Shown: one piece after another, positions 12,614-24,800 of the stretch | Layout of the letters: every line of letters begins with the position of its first letter | Position numbering within the stretch: position 1 is the first letter of the stretch | Source: Oxyruncus cristatus | Lineage: Eukaryota > Chordata > Aves > Passeriformes > Cotingidae | Assembly: GCA_013399855.1 (NCBI GenBank) | Contig: VXAY01004988.1 | Span: 254,932-318,931 of the forward strand | Direction: 5' to 3' | DNA length: 64,000 nucleotides | The notes under the pieces: generated by a model | Told to the model about the DNA's origin: nothing | Database searches by the model: none | What the model saw: the letters and a program-made list of their open reading frames with translations, nothing else | Translations under genes and position numbers: made by a program

Positions 12614-15531
12614 AAAACTCGTGACTGTGAAAGAATTACAGCTGTTGTATCAAATATACTCAGGGAAAATTGAAAGGGGGAAGGAGAGCTGTTCCTCTTC
12701 AGAAGGATGAGATCACATCTCTCAGAATACAGTTCCCTGGGTTCAGGTCTCCTTGCTTGACTCTTCTTGGGCCAACAGGAAATTTAGAACTCTATCTCTT
12801 CCTTTCAGATTTACGTGGTGTAAAATATACCATCCATAGTGCATCTGTGTTAACATCACCATGGTTACCTCTAGCACAGTTTGTTTTCTGATGCTAAGTC
12901 ATAATTCTGTACCAAGTACATGGGGGAAATGCCATCTGTGGCATTTGAGGTACACTGGTGTGGCGCTGAGAAATCTTACCTCCAATGCATCTCTGGTCAT
13001 ACCAGCGGATGGTCCTACTCCTTGGTAAGTACTAGCCAGATTTAGAAATGCTGGATAATGTAAAAACCCTTTCTTCTTCTATGAGTATCAGCCACATTAA
13101 AACCTGCATGGTTCTACTGAACTGTAACACAGGATGCACACAGTGTCTGCTTCTTACTATAGAGGGGAGAGAAAGAAAATACTGACAGTACAGGGTAAGC
13201 TTGGGGAGAAGAAAGGAGAGGTGACTTTATCCTCCAAGGAGCAATGCAGTCTGTTTCACAGTGTTCTGCAAAATTAGTTGTCAGTGTTCTGCCCAGTTTT
13301 CAGGATTTTTTTTTTTTTTTATTTCCACAGAAAAATGAGGCAAAAAATAATAATGGATGTCGTAAAGTGAAGTTTTTAGTAGTTTGAAAATGGCAGTGCT
13401 AGTTTCTTGTACATCCCTAATTGCAGCTCTCTTACATGGTTTTAGGAGCCTTTTTATTCTTTATATTGTCACCTTCTGTTTCTCAAATTATGCAGCATAT
13501 AATATCAGAGTTAGGCTACTTTTATACCACCTCAAGGACAAGTGTGAACTTTATACATATCACAAAGAATTAATTGGCATTCTGAAGGCTAAAGAAAAGT
13601 TATTTCATATGCTTAAGAATCATGTGTTCTTCTTATATTTTACATTTAACTGAATGTGTGCCAATTTTTCTGATTCTGAAAATGGAGCACTGCTCAGCGC
13701 AGCCCTGTGCAAAATTAATTGTGCATGTTATTCACATAGCCACCAAAAGAGCAGAAGCCAGAAAAGGGGAAGGACTTGACACAGGACAAAGAATTGGTCC
13801 TGGTGCAACAGGAAGTCAGGAAGGTCAATAAGAGAGAAAAATATAAGGAAAATTAAAGGACTTCTGTGTATCCACATATGGCTTTCCTTTGTTTTTAAGT
13901 AGAAATCTGCACCCACCTGTAGCCCAAGCATCTTCTCACCCTTTTCCCCATAAAGAAATGTTTTTGGGAACACTGTTTTACCACTGTTTTTCCCCCTCCA
14001 TAAGACTTACTGAACTATCATACCCAAACCACCTTGACCTGCAGAACACTGAGCAGTTTCAACAGAAAGTCGAGACGGGTTACATGTCATGAAATGTCCC
14101 TGACAAATACTCTTAAGGGTGGCACTAATTTTATCTGAAGGACTAAGTCAGTTATTGGTGAAATGAATAATATCCCAAGCTACTTATTTCTGTTAATTAA
14201 TTAAATAAGTGACCTAGGATGGTTCCCTCAGCAGGATATGTCTATGATGGAAATGTCAACACTCAAAAGTCTTGAAAACATCTATGTTTGACCCCTGGCT
14301 AATCTCTCTGCCACGTGTTATAAATTAAATCTTCCCTTCTTATTGTGAGGACATTCTACACAATACAGTATGTACCATATTTTTCTGAATTAATAATTTG
14401 TCAGGAAGAAATAATAATAGGTTAGAAAAACTTCAATAAATTCCATTTATTATAAATAGAACTACGTGATTATTGAATGTATCATGTATTAACATATTTA
14501 AATATGTGTCAAATAAATGAGTAAATTCTTTTTACCATCAAGAAATAAAGTTTATTTGTCCAAAGTGAGATATTAACCTTCTACTTATATATCTTGCATT
14601 TATTTCTTATAAATATTTGAAGTAATTTCTAAAATATTACCTCTACTTAGCAAAATGGGAGAGTTTTATTTTGAAGATATTGAAAGAGATTTTCACACCT
14701 CTCTCTCTTGTTTCTCTCTCCTTTGTCAGGATGGATGATAACTTCAAAAAATGCTTCCATCAAATTACTAAGAGAATGAAAACTAAACCAGATTTAAATA
14801 GAGGTCGCTTCTTAAAGAGGACTTGGGAATACCCAAGTCTTTTCATGACCTGTTCCATGCCCGGAAGGAGCAACAGGAGCCCTAGTGGGAGTTGTTCTTC
14901 TGCAGGACAACCTGACATACAAATGTATAGGAGATCTGCTTAAAATGGATAGTAAGATGCAGGGGGGGGAAAAAATGTCATGATAATAAAACTATAAGAA
15001 GAGAAAGAAAACAGCACAATTTCAGGGAACAGTCCTTACTACATCCAGCAGTTGGAAGACTCTTCCTTGCATGGTGTCTGCTGTGCCAGGTACCTCCACT
15101 TTTTCCAGAGATACCCTGGGAGCTTAAGGCTTCTAAAAGTTCTTCCTGGGGAGTGAATTTTCAAAGCATCCCTGCAGAAACCCTCATTTCCTGTTCTAAT
15201 TTAGGCAACCTTTTTGTTTAGCAGCTTTGTTCCCTCCCAAAGCCTACAGGAATCCAAGTGAGGTGCTTAAGGGCCTAGGACACAACATCCCTTTGATTCA
15301 ATAAATCATTCAAAAAAATGTGTGTCACTGATGATGACTTTTCACCTGCAACAGTGTTTTATGCTCAGAAAGTCAATTAAAATGGGTTTAAAAGTCAATT
15401 AAATTGGGTTGCCAATCCCATGGCATTTAGCAGAAAGCCTTTAGTAGAGTCCTCCTGGGAAAAGTCCATAAAACAGAGATGTGCATTGCAAAGTTGAATG
15501 GGTAAACTTAGAAATTCTTCGAACACTGAGT

Positions 15532-15657
15532 GTTCAAAAAACTTGTAGATGTGGCGCTTGGGGACGTGGTTTTAGTGTTTGGCTTGGCAGTGCTGGGTTA
15601 ATGGTTGGACTCAGTGATCTTGGAGGTCTTTTTCAACCTGAATTATTCTATGATTCC
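15532..15657 (+). mobile_element. CR1 LINE 3'-end fragment
   Basis: TGTAGATGTGGCGCTTGGGG, then TTGGCAGTGCTGGGTTAATG, GGTTGGACTCAGTGATCTTG and a final ATTCTATGATTCC give the sense-strand 3' end of the CR1 subfamily whose tail ends in repeats of ATTCTATG. It is heavily 5'-truncated (about 125 bp left). The same subfamily is present in antisense at 43724. Confidence 0.92.
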
Positions 15658-16739
15658 TTTGGCATCAGAGAAAAAATACAGTATTTAAATTTGTAAGTTT
15701 CAGATTTAGTGAGTAGAATACAACCTTCTGATGCCACTCATTCCCTTTCTCTTAATTAAAAAGAAAACATTTGGTTTAATGTATTTCAAGCATGGCTGTC
15801 TTGTAAGGCATGATTTGCTTTATTTATATACTTGTAAGCATTGCACTGCTGATAGTAATTATAAGTAGATTTCTGACCTTCTAAAAATAACTAGCTGTCT
15901 CCCTCCCCAAATAATTCTGGAAGTGTTAGTAAAACTGAAGCTACTCTAATGAGAATGTTGACCTCAAAATTTTCAGCACATCTTTCTTGAAAACTAACTT
16001 TTCTTGATTTCATACTTTTAAGAACTGGTTTTGATTTTTCAAATTCAGGTCAATCACATTAATTTTGTTAAATTCTCCTGTGGAATATGAGAAATACTGG
16101 GAGTCTTTCAGTGGGAAATAAATATTGAGCTCTTTGAAATATGGGTCAATCAGAGCTTTAATGAAACTACAATAGAAAATTTGAAATGGAAATACTGGAG
16201 AGGAACCTTTCCTTGTACTCCTTTCCACTTTTTTTATCATTTCTTAAAATGATTGATATTCTGTAAGGGACTGAGTTTTATTCTGAGGATGTTTAGTGAG
16301 ACATCACATAAAGCAAAAACTATCTGTGAAAACTATCAAAAACTTCATGGCAAAAAATCATCAGAAAAAAAGTTTTAAAAAATCCACCTGCAGTTCTTAA
16401 AATGCATTTGTTAAAAGCAGGGGGAAAAGTTTGAATGACAAAGACTACAAAGTCATAGCAAAATAAAAGTGGAGGGAATGGAAAATGGATACAATCAATA
16501 ACGTGAATTTCAGTGGTTGAGTTTTGGATCAAAAGAGAAAGAGTTGGCTGTAAGTCAGTGAAAATGAAGCAGGAGTGTAATAATCCTTTGGAAATTGATT
16601 GGAGGAGGAGGCCAGTTTTAGTATTCAAAGTCGGGCACATGTGTTAGTTCTACACGCTGCTGAGTAGGACAGAACATTTGAGAGCACCTCAGTGCGGCAG
16701 CTGAGTGAGAGAAGATTCTTAGTTACCAGTTTGAGCTAC
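15658..16739. other. unassigned DNA
   Basis: AT-rich, no recognised element. Two minus-strand ORFs of 76 and 106 codons have no motif I can name and are likely chance. Confidence 0.55.
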
Positions 16740-16909
16740 AGAAAGAAGTGGAAATCCTTGGCAGTGTTCAAAGCCAGGTTGGATGGCGCTCTCAGCAACC
16801 TGGTCTTTAGTTAGTGGAAAGTGTCTCTGCCAATGGCAGGAGAGTTGGAATGAGACAGTCTTCAAAGTCCCTTCCAACTCAAACCATTCTGTCATTCTTT
16901 GATTCTATG
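16740..16909 (+). mobile_element. CR1 LINE 3'-end fragment
   Basis: Sense-oriented CR1 3' end: GTGTTCAAAGCCAGGTTGGA, AGCAACCTGGTCTTTAGT, CCCTTCCAACTCAAACCATT, followed by a tail with the CR1-type octamer (ATTCTGTC, ATTCTTTG, ATTCTATG). About 170 bp remain. The tail is better preserved than in the copy at 5288. Confidence 0.93.
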
Positions 16910-17893
16910 GCTGGGAGAAAAATATGATGAGTTTGAATGTTTGGTTTTCTTAGAAAGACGAGGAATTACAAGCAGGGGGTACAAAAAGAGATGGTGATTG
17001 GAATACAGCTGAGGTCACTGTAACAGTGTGTGTGTGTGTCATACAGTGTGATTTTTAACAGGAACGTGTGCAACGTATTATTCCATGTAGTAAGATTGTA
17101 TTTTTCTTTTTCTTGCTTCATTCCACACAAATATCTGTGAGATCCCGTCAGAGTTCAGACTCACTGCTCATCCTGTGAAAGTCTTGTTTCTAACAGATCG
17201 ATTAGTAACTAATCAGTAAATTAGATGTTTAGACCTCAAGAAAGAGCCTGAAACTTGTGTTTATCTCTACAGGTGTACTCAGATCTTTACACAGTTACTA
17301 AAATAAGGAGTTAATAAACACCTGAAATGTATGTGGTGTTTTTGAGCTGTTTTCTGCATTATAAAACAGTACAGGACTCTTACCTAAGCTGGTGTTTCTA
17401 CAGTGAAGCAATGAAGGCAAATCCCACCCCTTGTTCAGGGAAACGCAAAATTCTGTTGCCGTGGTGAGAAGTTGCAAAAGCTTACCCAGAGAAGAACAGA
17501 GCACTGCTAAATTATCTGCTTTATAAACACTGAACCTAAATCTAACCCACTTAATTGGCTTTATACCATTAATCTCAAGGAACCTAATAGTCTCAACTAG
17601 TTTCTTCCTGATGTCAACAGAGAATTTAACAATGAAATGCAAAGTAAAAACATTGATCCTGTCTCTAGTACAGTCTGATTTTAAGGCAGCAGCAAACATC
17701 TGGGCAATTGGGTTCCATTTCAGGGAATAGGAGGCAAAGTTTGGGCATATTCTAAAAATTTTATGTGCTGTAGAAAAACTGTTAGGAATCTTAGCTCAGT
17801 GCAATGTCCCTTTATCAACTGTTTTTGGATGATTTTCTCTGATCTAGATACCAAATCTAAGAGTCAGAAAATGATCAGTCCTGGGGCTGTTAT
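16910..17893. other. unassigned DNA
   Basis: No element recognised; a short GT microsatellite (17028-17039) is the only landmark. The 133-codon minus-strand ORF at 17298-17699 has no recognisable domain. Confidence 0.5.
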
Positions 17894-17946
17894 TCTTTCC
17901 CTTATAGCAGGAAAAAAAAAAAAAATCTAGATAAAGCCACAACCAA
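17894..17946. repeat. left copy of a ~53-bp direct repeat flanking the gap
   Basis: Begins TCTTTCCCTTATAG, contains a run of 14 A and ends CCACAACCAA exactly at the first N. It matches 18729-18782 in order and spacing with a few differences around the A run. Confidence 0.9.
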
Positions 17947-18728
17947 NNNNNNNNNNNNNNNNNNNNNNNNNNNNNNNNNNNNNNNNNNNNNNNNNNNNNN
18001 NNNNNNNNNNNNNNNNNNNNNNNNNNNNNNNNNNNNNNNNNNNNNNNNNNNNNNNNNNNNNNNNNNNNNNNNNNNNNNNNNNNNNNNNNNNNNNNNNNNN
18101 NNNNNNNNNNNNNNNNNNNNNNNNNNNNNNNNNNNNNNNNNNNNNNNNNNNNNNNNNNNNNNNNNNNNNNNNNNNNNNNNNNNNNNNNNNNNNNNNNNNN
18201 NNNNNNNNNNNNNNNNNNNNNNNNNNNNNNNNNNNNNNNNNNNNNNNNNNNNNNNNNNNNNNNNNNNNNNNNNNNNNNNNNNNNNNNNNNNNNNNNNNNN
18301 NNNNNNNNNNNNNNNNNNNNNNNNNNNNNNNNNNNNNNNNNNNNNNNNNNNNNNNNNNNNNNNNNNNNNNNNNNNNNNNNNNNNNNNNNNNNNNNNNNNN
18401 NNNNNNNNNNNNNNNNNNNNNNNNNNNNNNNNNNNNNNNNNNNNNNNNNNNNNNNNNNNNNNNNNNNNNNNNNNNNNNNNNNNNNNNNNNNNNNNNNNNN
18501 NNNNNNNNNNNNNNNNNNNNNNNNNNNNNNNNNNNNNNNNNNNNNNNNNNNNNNNNNNNNNNNNNNNNNNNNNNNNNNNNNNNNNNNNNNNNNNNNNNNN
18601 NNNNNNNNNNNNNNNNNNNNNNNNNNNNNNNNNNNNNNNNNNNNNNNNNNNNNNNNNNNNNNNNNNNNNNNNNNNNNNNNNNNNNNNNNNNNNNNNNNNN
18701 NNNNNNNNNNNNNNNNNNNNNNNNNNNN
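17947..18728. other. assembly gap, 782 N
   Basis: 782 consecutive N. The contig end on the left and the contig start on the right carry the same ~53-bp sequence, so the gap may not represent missing DNA of this size; see the findings. Confidence 0.98.
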
Positions 18729-18782
18729 TCTTTCCCTTAAAGAAAAAAAAAAAAAAAAAAATCAAAATAAACCCACAACCAA
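18729..18782. repeat. right copy of the ~53-bp direct repeat flanking the gap
   Basis: Starts immediately after the last N with TCTTTCCCTTAAAG, a run of 18 A, then TCAAAATAAACCCACAACCA. It is flush with the gap edge, as an overlapping contig end would be. Confidence 0.9.
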
Positions 18783-21390
18783 TTTTTTTTCAAGGGTTAT
18801 CATAGGAGTTGACCCTGCCATAAGCACTGCATGTGAATATGTAGCAAGTGAGGAGGATCCAGTTTTCAGTCTATGTGGTATTTCTGCCGAAGAACGTAAA
18901 GATAATATGTCAGTATCATAATTCAAAGACATATAACAAAAAATTAATTATTTATTTTATATATATATATATATATGATGCCAAAATTGTTTTTCATTCA
19001 TTAAGCATGATATTGATGAAACGAGTCCAAAACTTACTTTTCTGTCACCTTTTATGGTCCAATCTAGCCCTGCTTCGTTTTACTTTTCTCACTTCCTCAT
19101 TCTGCCTGTCCTCTCACAAAAAAACCCATGAAATGGAAAAGACATGGGTTTGTTTGTTTTTTTTTTTTAACTTCCTCACACTTAGCAGTGTCCTACTCTT
19201 CATAAAGTGTGAGTGCTGGCGCAGTTAGGCAGGGATTTTGGGATCTGGAGAGGTTGGGACGAGGGGAGGAGTTAAGCTGGAGTAGGATGGTCTAGATTTC
19301 AAAGGATATGAGAAAAAAAGGAAAGTAGCAGACTATTTCTACTTATCTTCTCCTGCAGGAAAGAAGTCTCCAACCTCAGCAACTTCACAATAGCTGGGAA
19401 GCAATATTTTGTAAATAAAATAAATTCATAGCCCACAAAAAACTCCTTTTTTCTTTGTAAAAAAAAGGCTTAATAATATAGTGATATTTCCACAATATTG
19501 AGGAACAAAATGAGACTTTATGCCAGAAGAACAGAGAGAGGAGCCAAACTGCACATAGAGCATGTAAAGGTTTGTGCAACCACAGTAAATACTCTTTGTA
19601 CTGGTGATATAATTGACTCAAAGAGCCCTGGTATTCCTTCCACAACTCAAAGTTTGTTTACAGTCTCAAAAAATATACTATAAAAAGATTATGAAAATCA
19701 GGTGTAAAAGAATGAGATGGGCAAGGGGGAAAGAAACCTCTTCTTAAGGTTGAGATTCCCATCTCAACTCAGGAGCTGAGGCTTTAGGAAACACATCAGA
19801 TGTCTCAAGTTCTGTGATAAAATTGTTAGTTAACAAGGGAAGTGACAAAGACATATCAAATGATGTTCAAAATTTCTTTATTTGCTAATTTATGTACATA
19901 AGAGGAGAATCAAAGCTTTTATACAAAGCATCAGGCACTATCAAAATTTAGCTATTATTTTTGTATGAATTCTTCTCAACTTTCCAGTTTAGGCTTAGCT
20001 TGCCTCTAAGTGTCTGTCAGCTTCCAATTGGCCTCAGTCACAACACTGGCTTAAAAAAAGGAAAACAAAAAAGAGATTAACTGGTATCCTGTCTTATTTT
20101 CTAATTTCACACTATTTTTACACTTCTTGGGGGCTGTGAGTTCACCAGGTCTCAAGCAAAAAGCCTGTCTGGACTCGCTTTGTAGTTTCACAGAAGAAGA
20201 AGGAAACCTTTGAGCAAACTCTGTTCTCAGTTCATTATTCATCAGTGTACCCTCTGCAGGACTGCTGACCCTGGTGGTGTGGAGCAATGCTTCTTGCATG
20301 ACAGGCAAAATTATACTTCTAATCACTTATGGTTATCAAAGGACACATGGTATGTTTTGCAAAAGGAAGATGATTAGCTTCGTTGTCCTGGCCGGTTTCC
20401 AGCTCGAAAAGCTTTATTCACTGAATACAAATCTACTGGGTAATTTCAAGTGTAGCTCCTTCTCCCCTTAAATGTCATTGCAGTGAGTTACTCTGAGCTG
20501 TTGAACAGCTGCCATATTCCTCTGTGGAGATGGCTGCTGAAGAATATATAGAATCATTTTAAAGCTTTGGGGTATAATAAAAAAAAGTATTAAGCTGCCT
20601 ATATATTTAGATGGATGAGGAGAAGGGTAGAGAGGGACAGAAAGATTTCTGATTATGGTAGAAAAGAGAGTGGAAAACACATCAAGTAGCAAATAAGGCC
20701 GACTAATGAAATATTCTATAGTATAATGTTTATTGAAGTGATTGGGGACAGCTGATTCCTCAAAAGGTTTTTTCCTTTTTTTTTTTTTTTGAAATTAGAT
20801 TAATTTTTCAGCATTCAGAAGTCGACCATGAACACTCACAGTGACTCACAGTTTATTAATATTTTTACCTCAAATCTTGAGGGAGAAAATGTCCTATTTT
20901 TTTGAAGCAATGACTTTGTGCTTAAGGAAGTCAAAATCTGGATTGCACCAGCCGTGTCTTCAAAAGGATGAATAAAACTTGGGAAAGGCCCAAAATCCCG
21001 GAAAAAGAGTGAAAGTCTGTGTATGATGGACAGTTACACATGAAAAGCACTGCTTTAGAACAGATCTTGTCCAATGAGTGGATAGAACAGGCTGCTTTGG
21101 TTCTGCACGCCCCGTGCCTCAGCGTGATATGTTGGTTGTAAACATCTCAAAATGAGACATTTCGTGTCTCTGGATCACAGATAACACTGAAGCTGTATTT
21201 CCAACCTCAAGTTTCTCTGAATTGATACAAGTCATCATCCCAGACCGTAGAGCTGCTGTAAAAATGGTTTGGACTAAATTATAGACACAGAAGGTCATGC
21301 ATTGTGAGCAGATCTGAGGGATGTGAAGAGGTGAGATATTATTATGCTGAGCAACTGCTTGATTGCTAAGGATAGTAAATTCCTGACAGG
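18783..21390. other. unassigned AT-rich DNA
   Basis: Contains a TA dinucleotide run at about 18958-18976 and T runs near 19155 and 20775. No gene or transposon is recognised; ORFs of up to 126 codons have no motif and include low-complexity residues. Confidence 0.55.
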
Positions 21391-21558
21391 GATCACAGAA
21401 TCATACATAGGCTTGGGTTGGAAGGGACCCTAAAGATCATCTAATTCCAACCCCCTGCCATGGGCAGGGACACCTTCCACTACACCAGGTTGCTCCAAAC
21501 CCCATCCAACCCGGCCTTGAACACTTCCAGGGGTGTGGCAGCCACAACTTCTCTGGAT
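21391..21558 (-). mobile_element. CR1 LINE 3'-end fragment
   Basis: Reads in antisense: ACAGAATCATACATAGG, GGTTGGAAGGGACCCTAAAG, CCCCCTGCCATGGGCAGGGA, CACCTTCCACTACACCAGG and CCGGCCTTGAACACTTCCAG. This is among the least diverged CR1 copies in the window. It lies about 150 bp from another CR1 in the opposite orientation. Confidence 0.95.
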
Positions 21559-21705
21559 CATCTATAACTGTATCATCACAGTCTCACAGGACTCCAAAAA
21601 GCAAGGTACTTGTCTACAAGTGTCTAAGGAATGACTCTGTGAACTCCTAAGTTCTTTCAATTTTACAGATATTATTAAAAGTTAAGGAAGATATTATCTG
21701 GCTGA

Positions 21706-21847
21706 AAGATATGGAGCCTCCTTCTCTGAAGATACTCAAAGCCTGCTTGGACATGATCCTCTGCAACCTTCTCTAGGTGGACCTGTTTTAACAGGGGAGC
21801 TGGATGACGTCCAGAGATCCCTCACAACCCCAAGCATTCCGTGATAC
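21706..21847 (+). mobile_element. older CR1 LINE 3'-end fragment
   Basis: Sense-oriented: AGATACTCAAAGCCTGCTTG, GACATGATCCTCTGCAACCT, TAGGTGGACCTGTTTTAACA, GATGACGTCCAGAGATCCCT and an eroded ATTCCGTGATAC tail. It belongs to a different CR1 subfamily from the copy at 21391 and looks more diverged. Confidence 0.85.
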
Positions 21848-24800
21848 TTATATAACTATTTTTACTGTTCTGATTTTTAAAATGTTATGTCTTTCTGCTG
21901 GAATTCATTTCCCCTGAGTAAACATCAGTTATTTTGGTTTTACATGAAACACAAGGGAAACTGAAAAATAACTCAGTCTATGTGTTTAGTCCAACAACAA
22001 GTATCCTACACCAGTCAAAGACTATAATGTGTATGTGACTCATAACACTCTTTGAACATTCAGGCTTTTTATTTAAGATCACTATTTGAGTCAGATAAGG
22101 ATTTTTAGAATAGATTTTAAAATACCGGAAATCCAGAATTTTGACAATTTTTTTTTTTTTTAACCAACAAAAACACAACCTTCAGTTAATACCCAATATT
22201 GAATACATGGAAAAAAGAGCCAACAGAAATGCTGCTCTTTCCAAGAGACAGATTTCCCACTAAAGATCAGAATTCCTGTTTGTTTCCTGGCAGCCTGCTC
22301 TGGTGAGGAATGCAGAACACAGTTCTCCTGCAAATACAATGCTGCCCCTGGCCCATGATCCATGGTCTTACACTTTTTGCACAAATCAGGCCATGATTAT
22401 CCCCACATGGAAACTGGACTGTGTAAAACATTTGTATTACAAATCCCTACCAAACTGCAGAAACCTTCTGAAATCACTGGGACAAAATAAAGCTCCTTGA
22501 ATGAAGAAAGAGTTTCCAAAATTCCCAGCAGAGTGGCTTGGTGCAGATACTAACCACTGGCAATGACGTGGGTTTATTCCATCAGTGAACATCCATTTGA
22601 TCAAAAGGGTGCAACATGGGAATTATTTTGCTGGAAGACTAAATATATTTTAAAATATTTAAAGATTTTTTTTTTTTTTAAACAAGTATATTGTCACTAA
22701 AATGGTTTATTTATTTTCCTTTTTTTCCCTCACAAAGCATTCACTGCATTAATTCCACAATGTCAGCGTCTGGAGACTGCTTGTGTGGATTCCCAATGTA
22801 CGATCACAGTCTCCTTGGAGACAACAGTTTTATTTATGTATTTATATTTCTTTCAGAAAGACCTGGATTCCAAAACAAGTCTCAGAGGTACAAAATGGTG
22901 ACATCTCCGAGACGGTTTGGGAGGACTGCAGAATAAATAGAATGCTTCACATCCATCATTTCAACAAAGTGTCAGTTTACCAAACAGTTTTGCTGCAGGT
23001 GTATGCAAAGATAACCTTTTCCTGCTGCAGTGTATCTTTAAGTGTATATCTGTATACGTGTGTAAATACGTGCATATATATACCTTATACCCTACATACA
23101 TGAGTATATCAGGATCATGGAAGATTACAGAGGTGGCAATGCCATATTTCTAAGCAGGCAGCTCAAAGAATGTAAATCAACTATGGAAATTGTGGTTTGT
23201 TGCCTTTTTTTTTTTTTTTCTTTTATGATGAAGTTATACCAAAATCCAGCACTTCTTACTAGGGCTGGAGATATTCATAAGGTGTGTACAACCAATCCAG
23301 TATCTCCACTGGTGGGACTAATTTAAGGCTTTAGATTTTGATGCCAGAGGATGTATACAAAAATTACATCACAAACCTATCTCCCAAATGCCTAATATGA
23401 AATATGTCTTGATTTACTGGATTAAAACACCATTTGTGTGAATGCAGCTGATAAATGTGGTTTAGTATGTCAGTTCCAGACAGAACAGCTGAAGGCTTGG
23501 CTAAAGAATAGTGACTTAATATAGGGATTAAATTAATAAGATGAGGAAAACCAGAAGGAATAGAATAAACTGATAAAAAAGCATAGCTGTAAATTTTATG
23601 TCAAAGATATTCCACAATACATCCAGTCTAGGACTCATTAGTTGTCCTGTCTCCCCTGTCAGTTTCTCTTTTTAATATATCTCTGAAAATCAGTTTCACT
23701 GACAGTTTGGTACCTTATCAATGAAAATAAGTAAAATTGTTAGGAAAGCAATTTTATAGCAACTTTAATGTATCTTCAAATGCACAGATCACATTTGAAT
23801 GACAGATGATGAGCTGCATGCCTGGTTTCTACCAACAATTAGCTTGGGCAAATAAAGTAATTGCATAGGTCAGTTCTGACAGAACAATTTATTTTTTCCC
23901 TTCTGTGCAATCATGATGTAATTGCAGGGCCAGTTGTGATTTAAGGTAGAGACTGCTTTCTATTCTAGTCTTGTAATCTTCCTAAAACTAGAGAGATGCA
24001 TTTTGGTTGGTCCCTTACCACTTCCATGATTAACATGATTAGATGAAGTAATTTCATAGCATTTCACTTCACAGAGAGCATTCACTGGTGCTTATGCAAT
24101 CATAACGTGGAATGCTGGACATCCTCATCCCCTAAAAAAACCTGTTGGATTTGTACCATTAAAATAAATGTAGGTTCTTGAAAATGTTGAAATGTCTTGA
24201 AATTTCTTGAAATGTTGGGTTTTAAGTGTTTCTTTTGAAACGGAAAACTAATGCTAGCAACAGTTTTGTGGCTGGCAGTGAAAGCCTCCAATTTGTTGCG
24301 TGTTTTGCTTCACAGAATGTATCCAGCAGGAGCAATGCTGTAATCAGCGCGTTGCCACAGTTGCGCTTCTCAAATCCTACTGGCAGATATGAGAAAGGTC
24401 CTCCTTTTTTAATGCCTGTCTTTGACCTCTCTACTGCAAAGGCAGCTTCCTAGAACTATTTTCCAGCTAAGTCAAAAAAATTTCCATAAAGATGGACTGT
24501 TCCTCCTCTGCCACAGAGCAGTTGGGGATGGTACATGTTGCTCTGACCCAGGCTGAGCGGCGACGTCAAATTGAATTTCCTACGTAACACGGAGCTCTCA
24601 TCCACTTATTCTCCACCTCATACACACCTATTGCCTTCTGAATAAAAGTGCTCATATTTTTCACTGGAAAATAGCAGTTCCCCGTGTGTGAAAACATTGG
24701 GAATTCTCAGTGTTTTGCTTGAGGTCATCTCAAAAGAAATCAGAACTGTTGAAAGTTTTTGTGAGGAAGAATTTTCATTCCTTGCTAAATGAACAGCTCT

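Larger units (their letters stand above)
8439..15531. other. unassigned AT-rich DNA
   Basis: Seven kilobases with no gene or transposon that I recognise. It holds a poly-A run near 9593, a small TAT-rich microsatellite at 10262-10290, T runs near 10970 and 13305, and short perfect hairpins at 9270-9288 and 12575-12599. ORFs of up to 93 codons occur but lack any familiar motif, initiation context or splice logic. Confidence 0.55.

Noticed and set aside
17902..18765. 287-codon minus-strand ORF
   Set aside because: Almost all residues are unknown because it spans the N gap; its ends are translated poly-A.
23041..23101. Alternating purine-pyrimidine TATACGTGTG-like stretch as a Z-DNA or promoter element
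   Set aside because: Short and irregular; indistinguishable from ordinary AT/GT-rich sequence.
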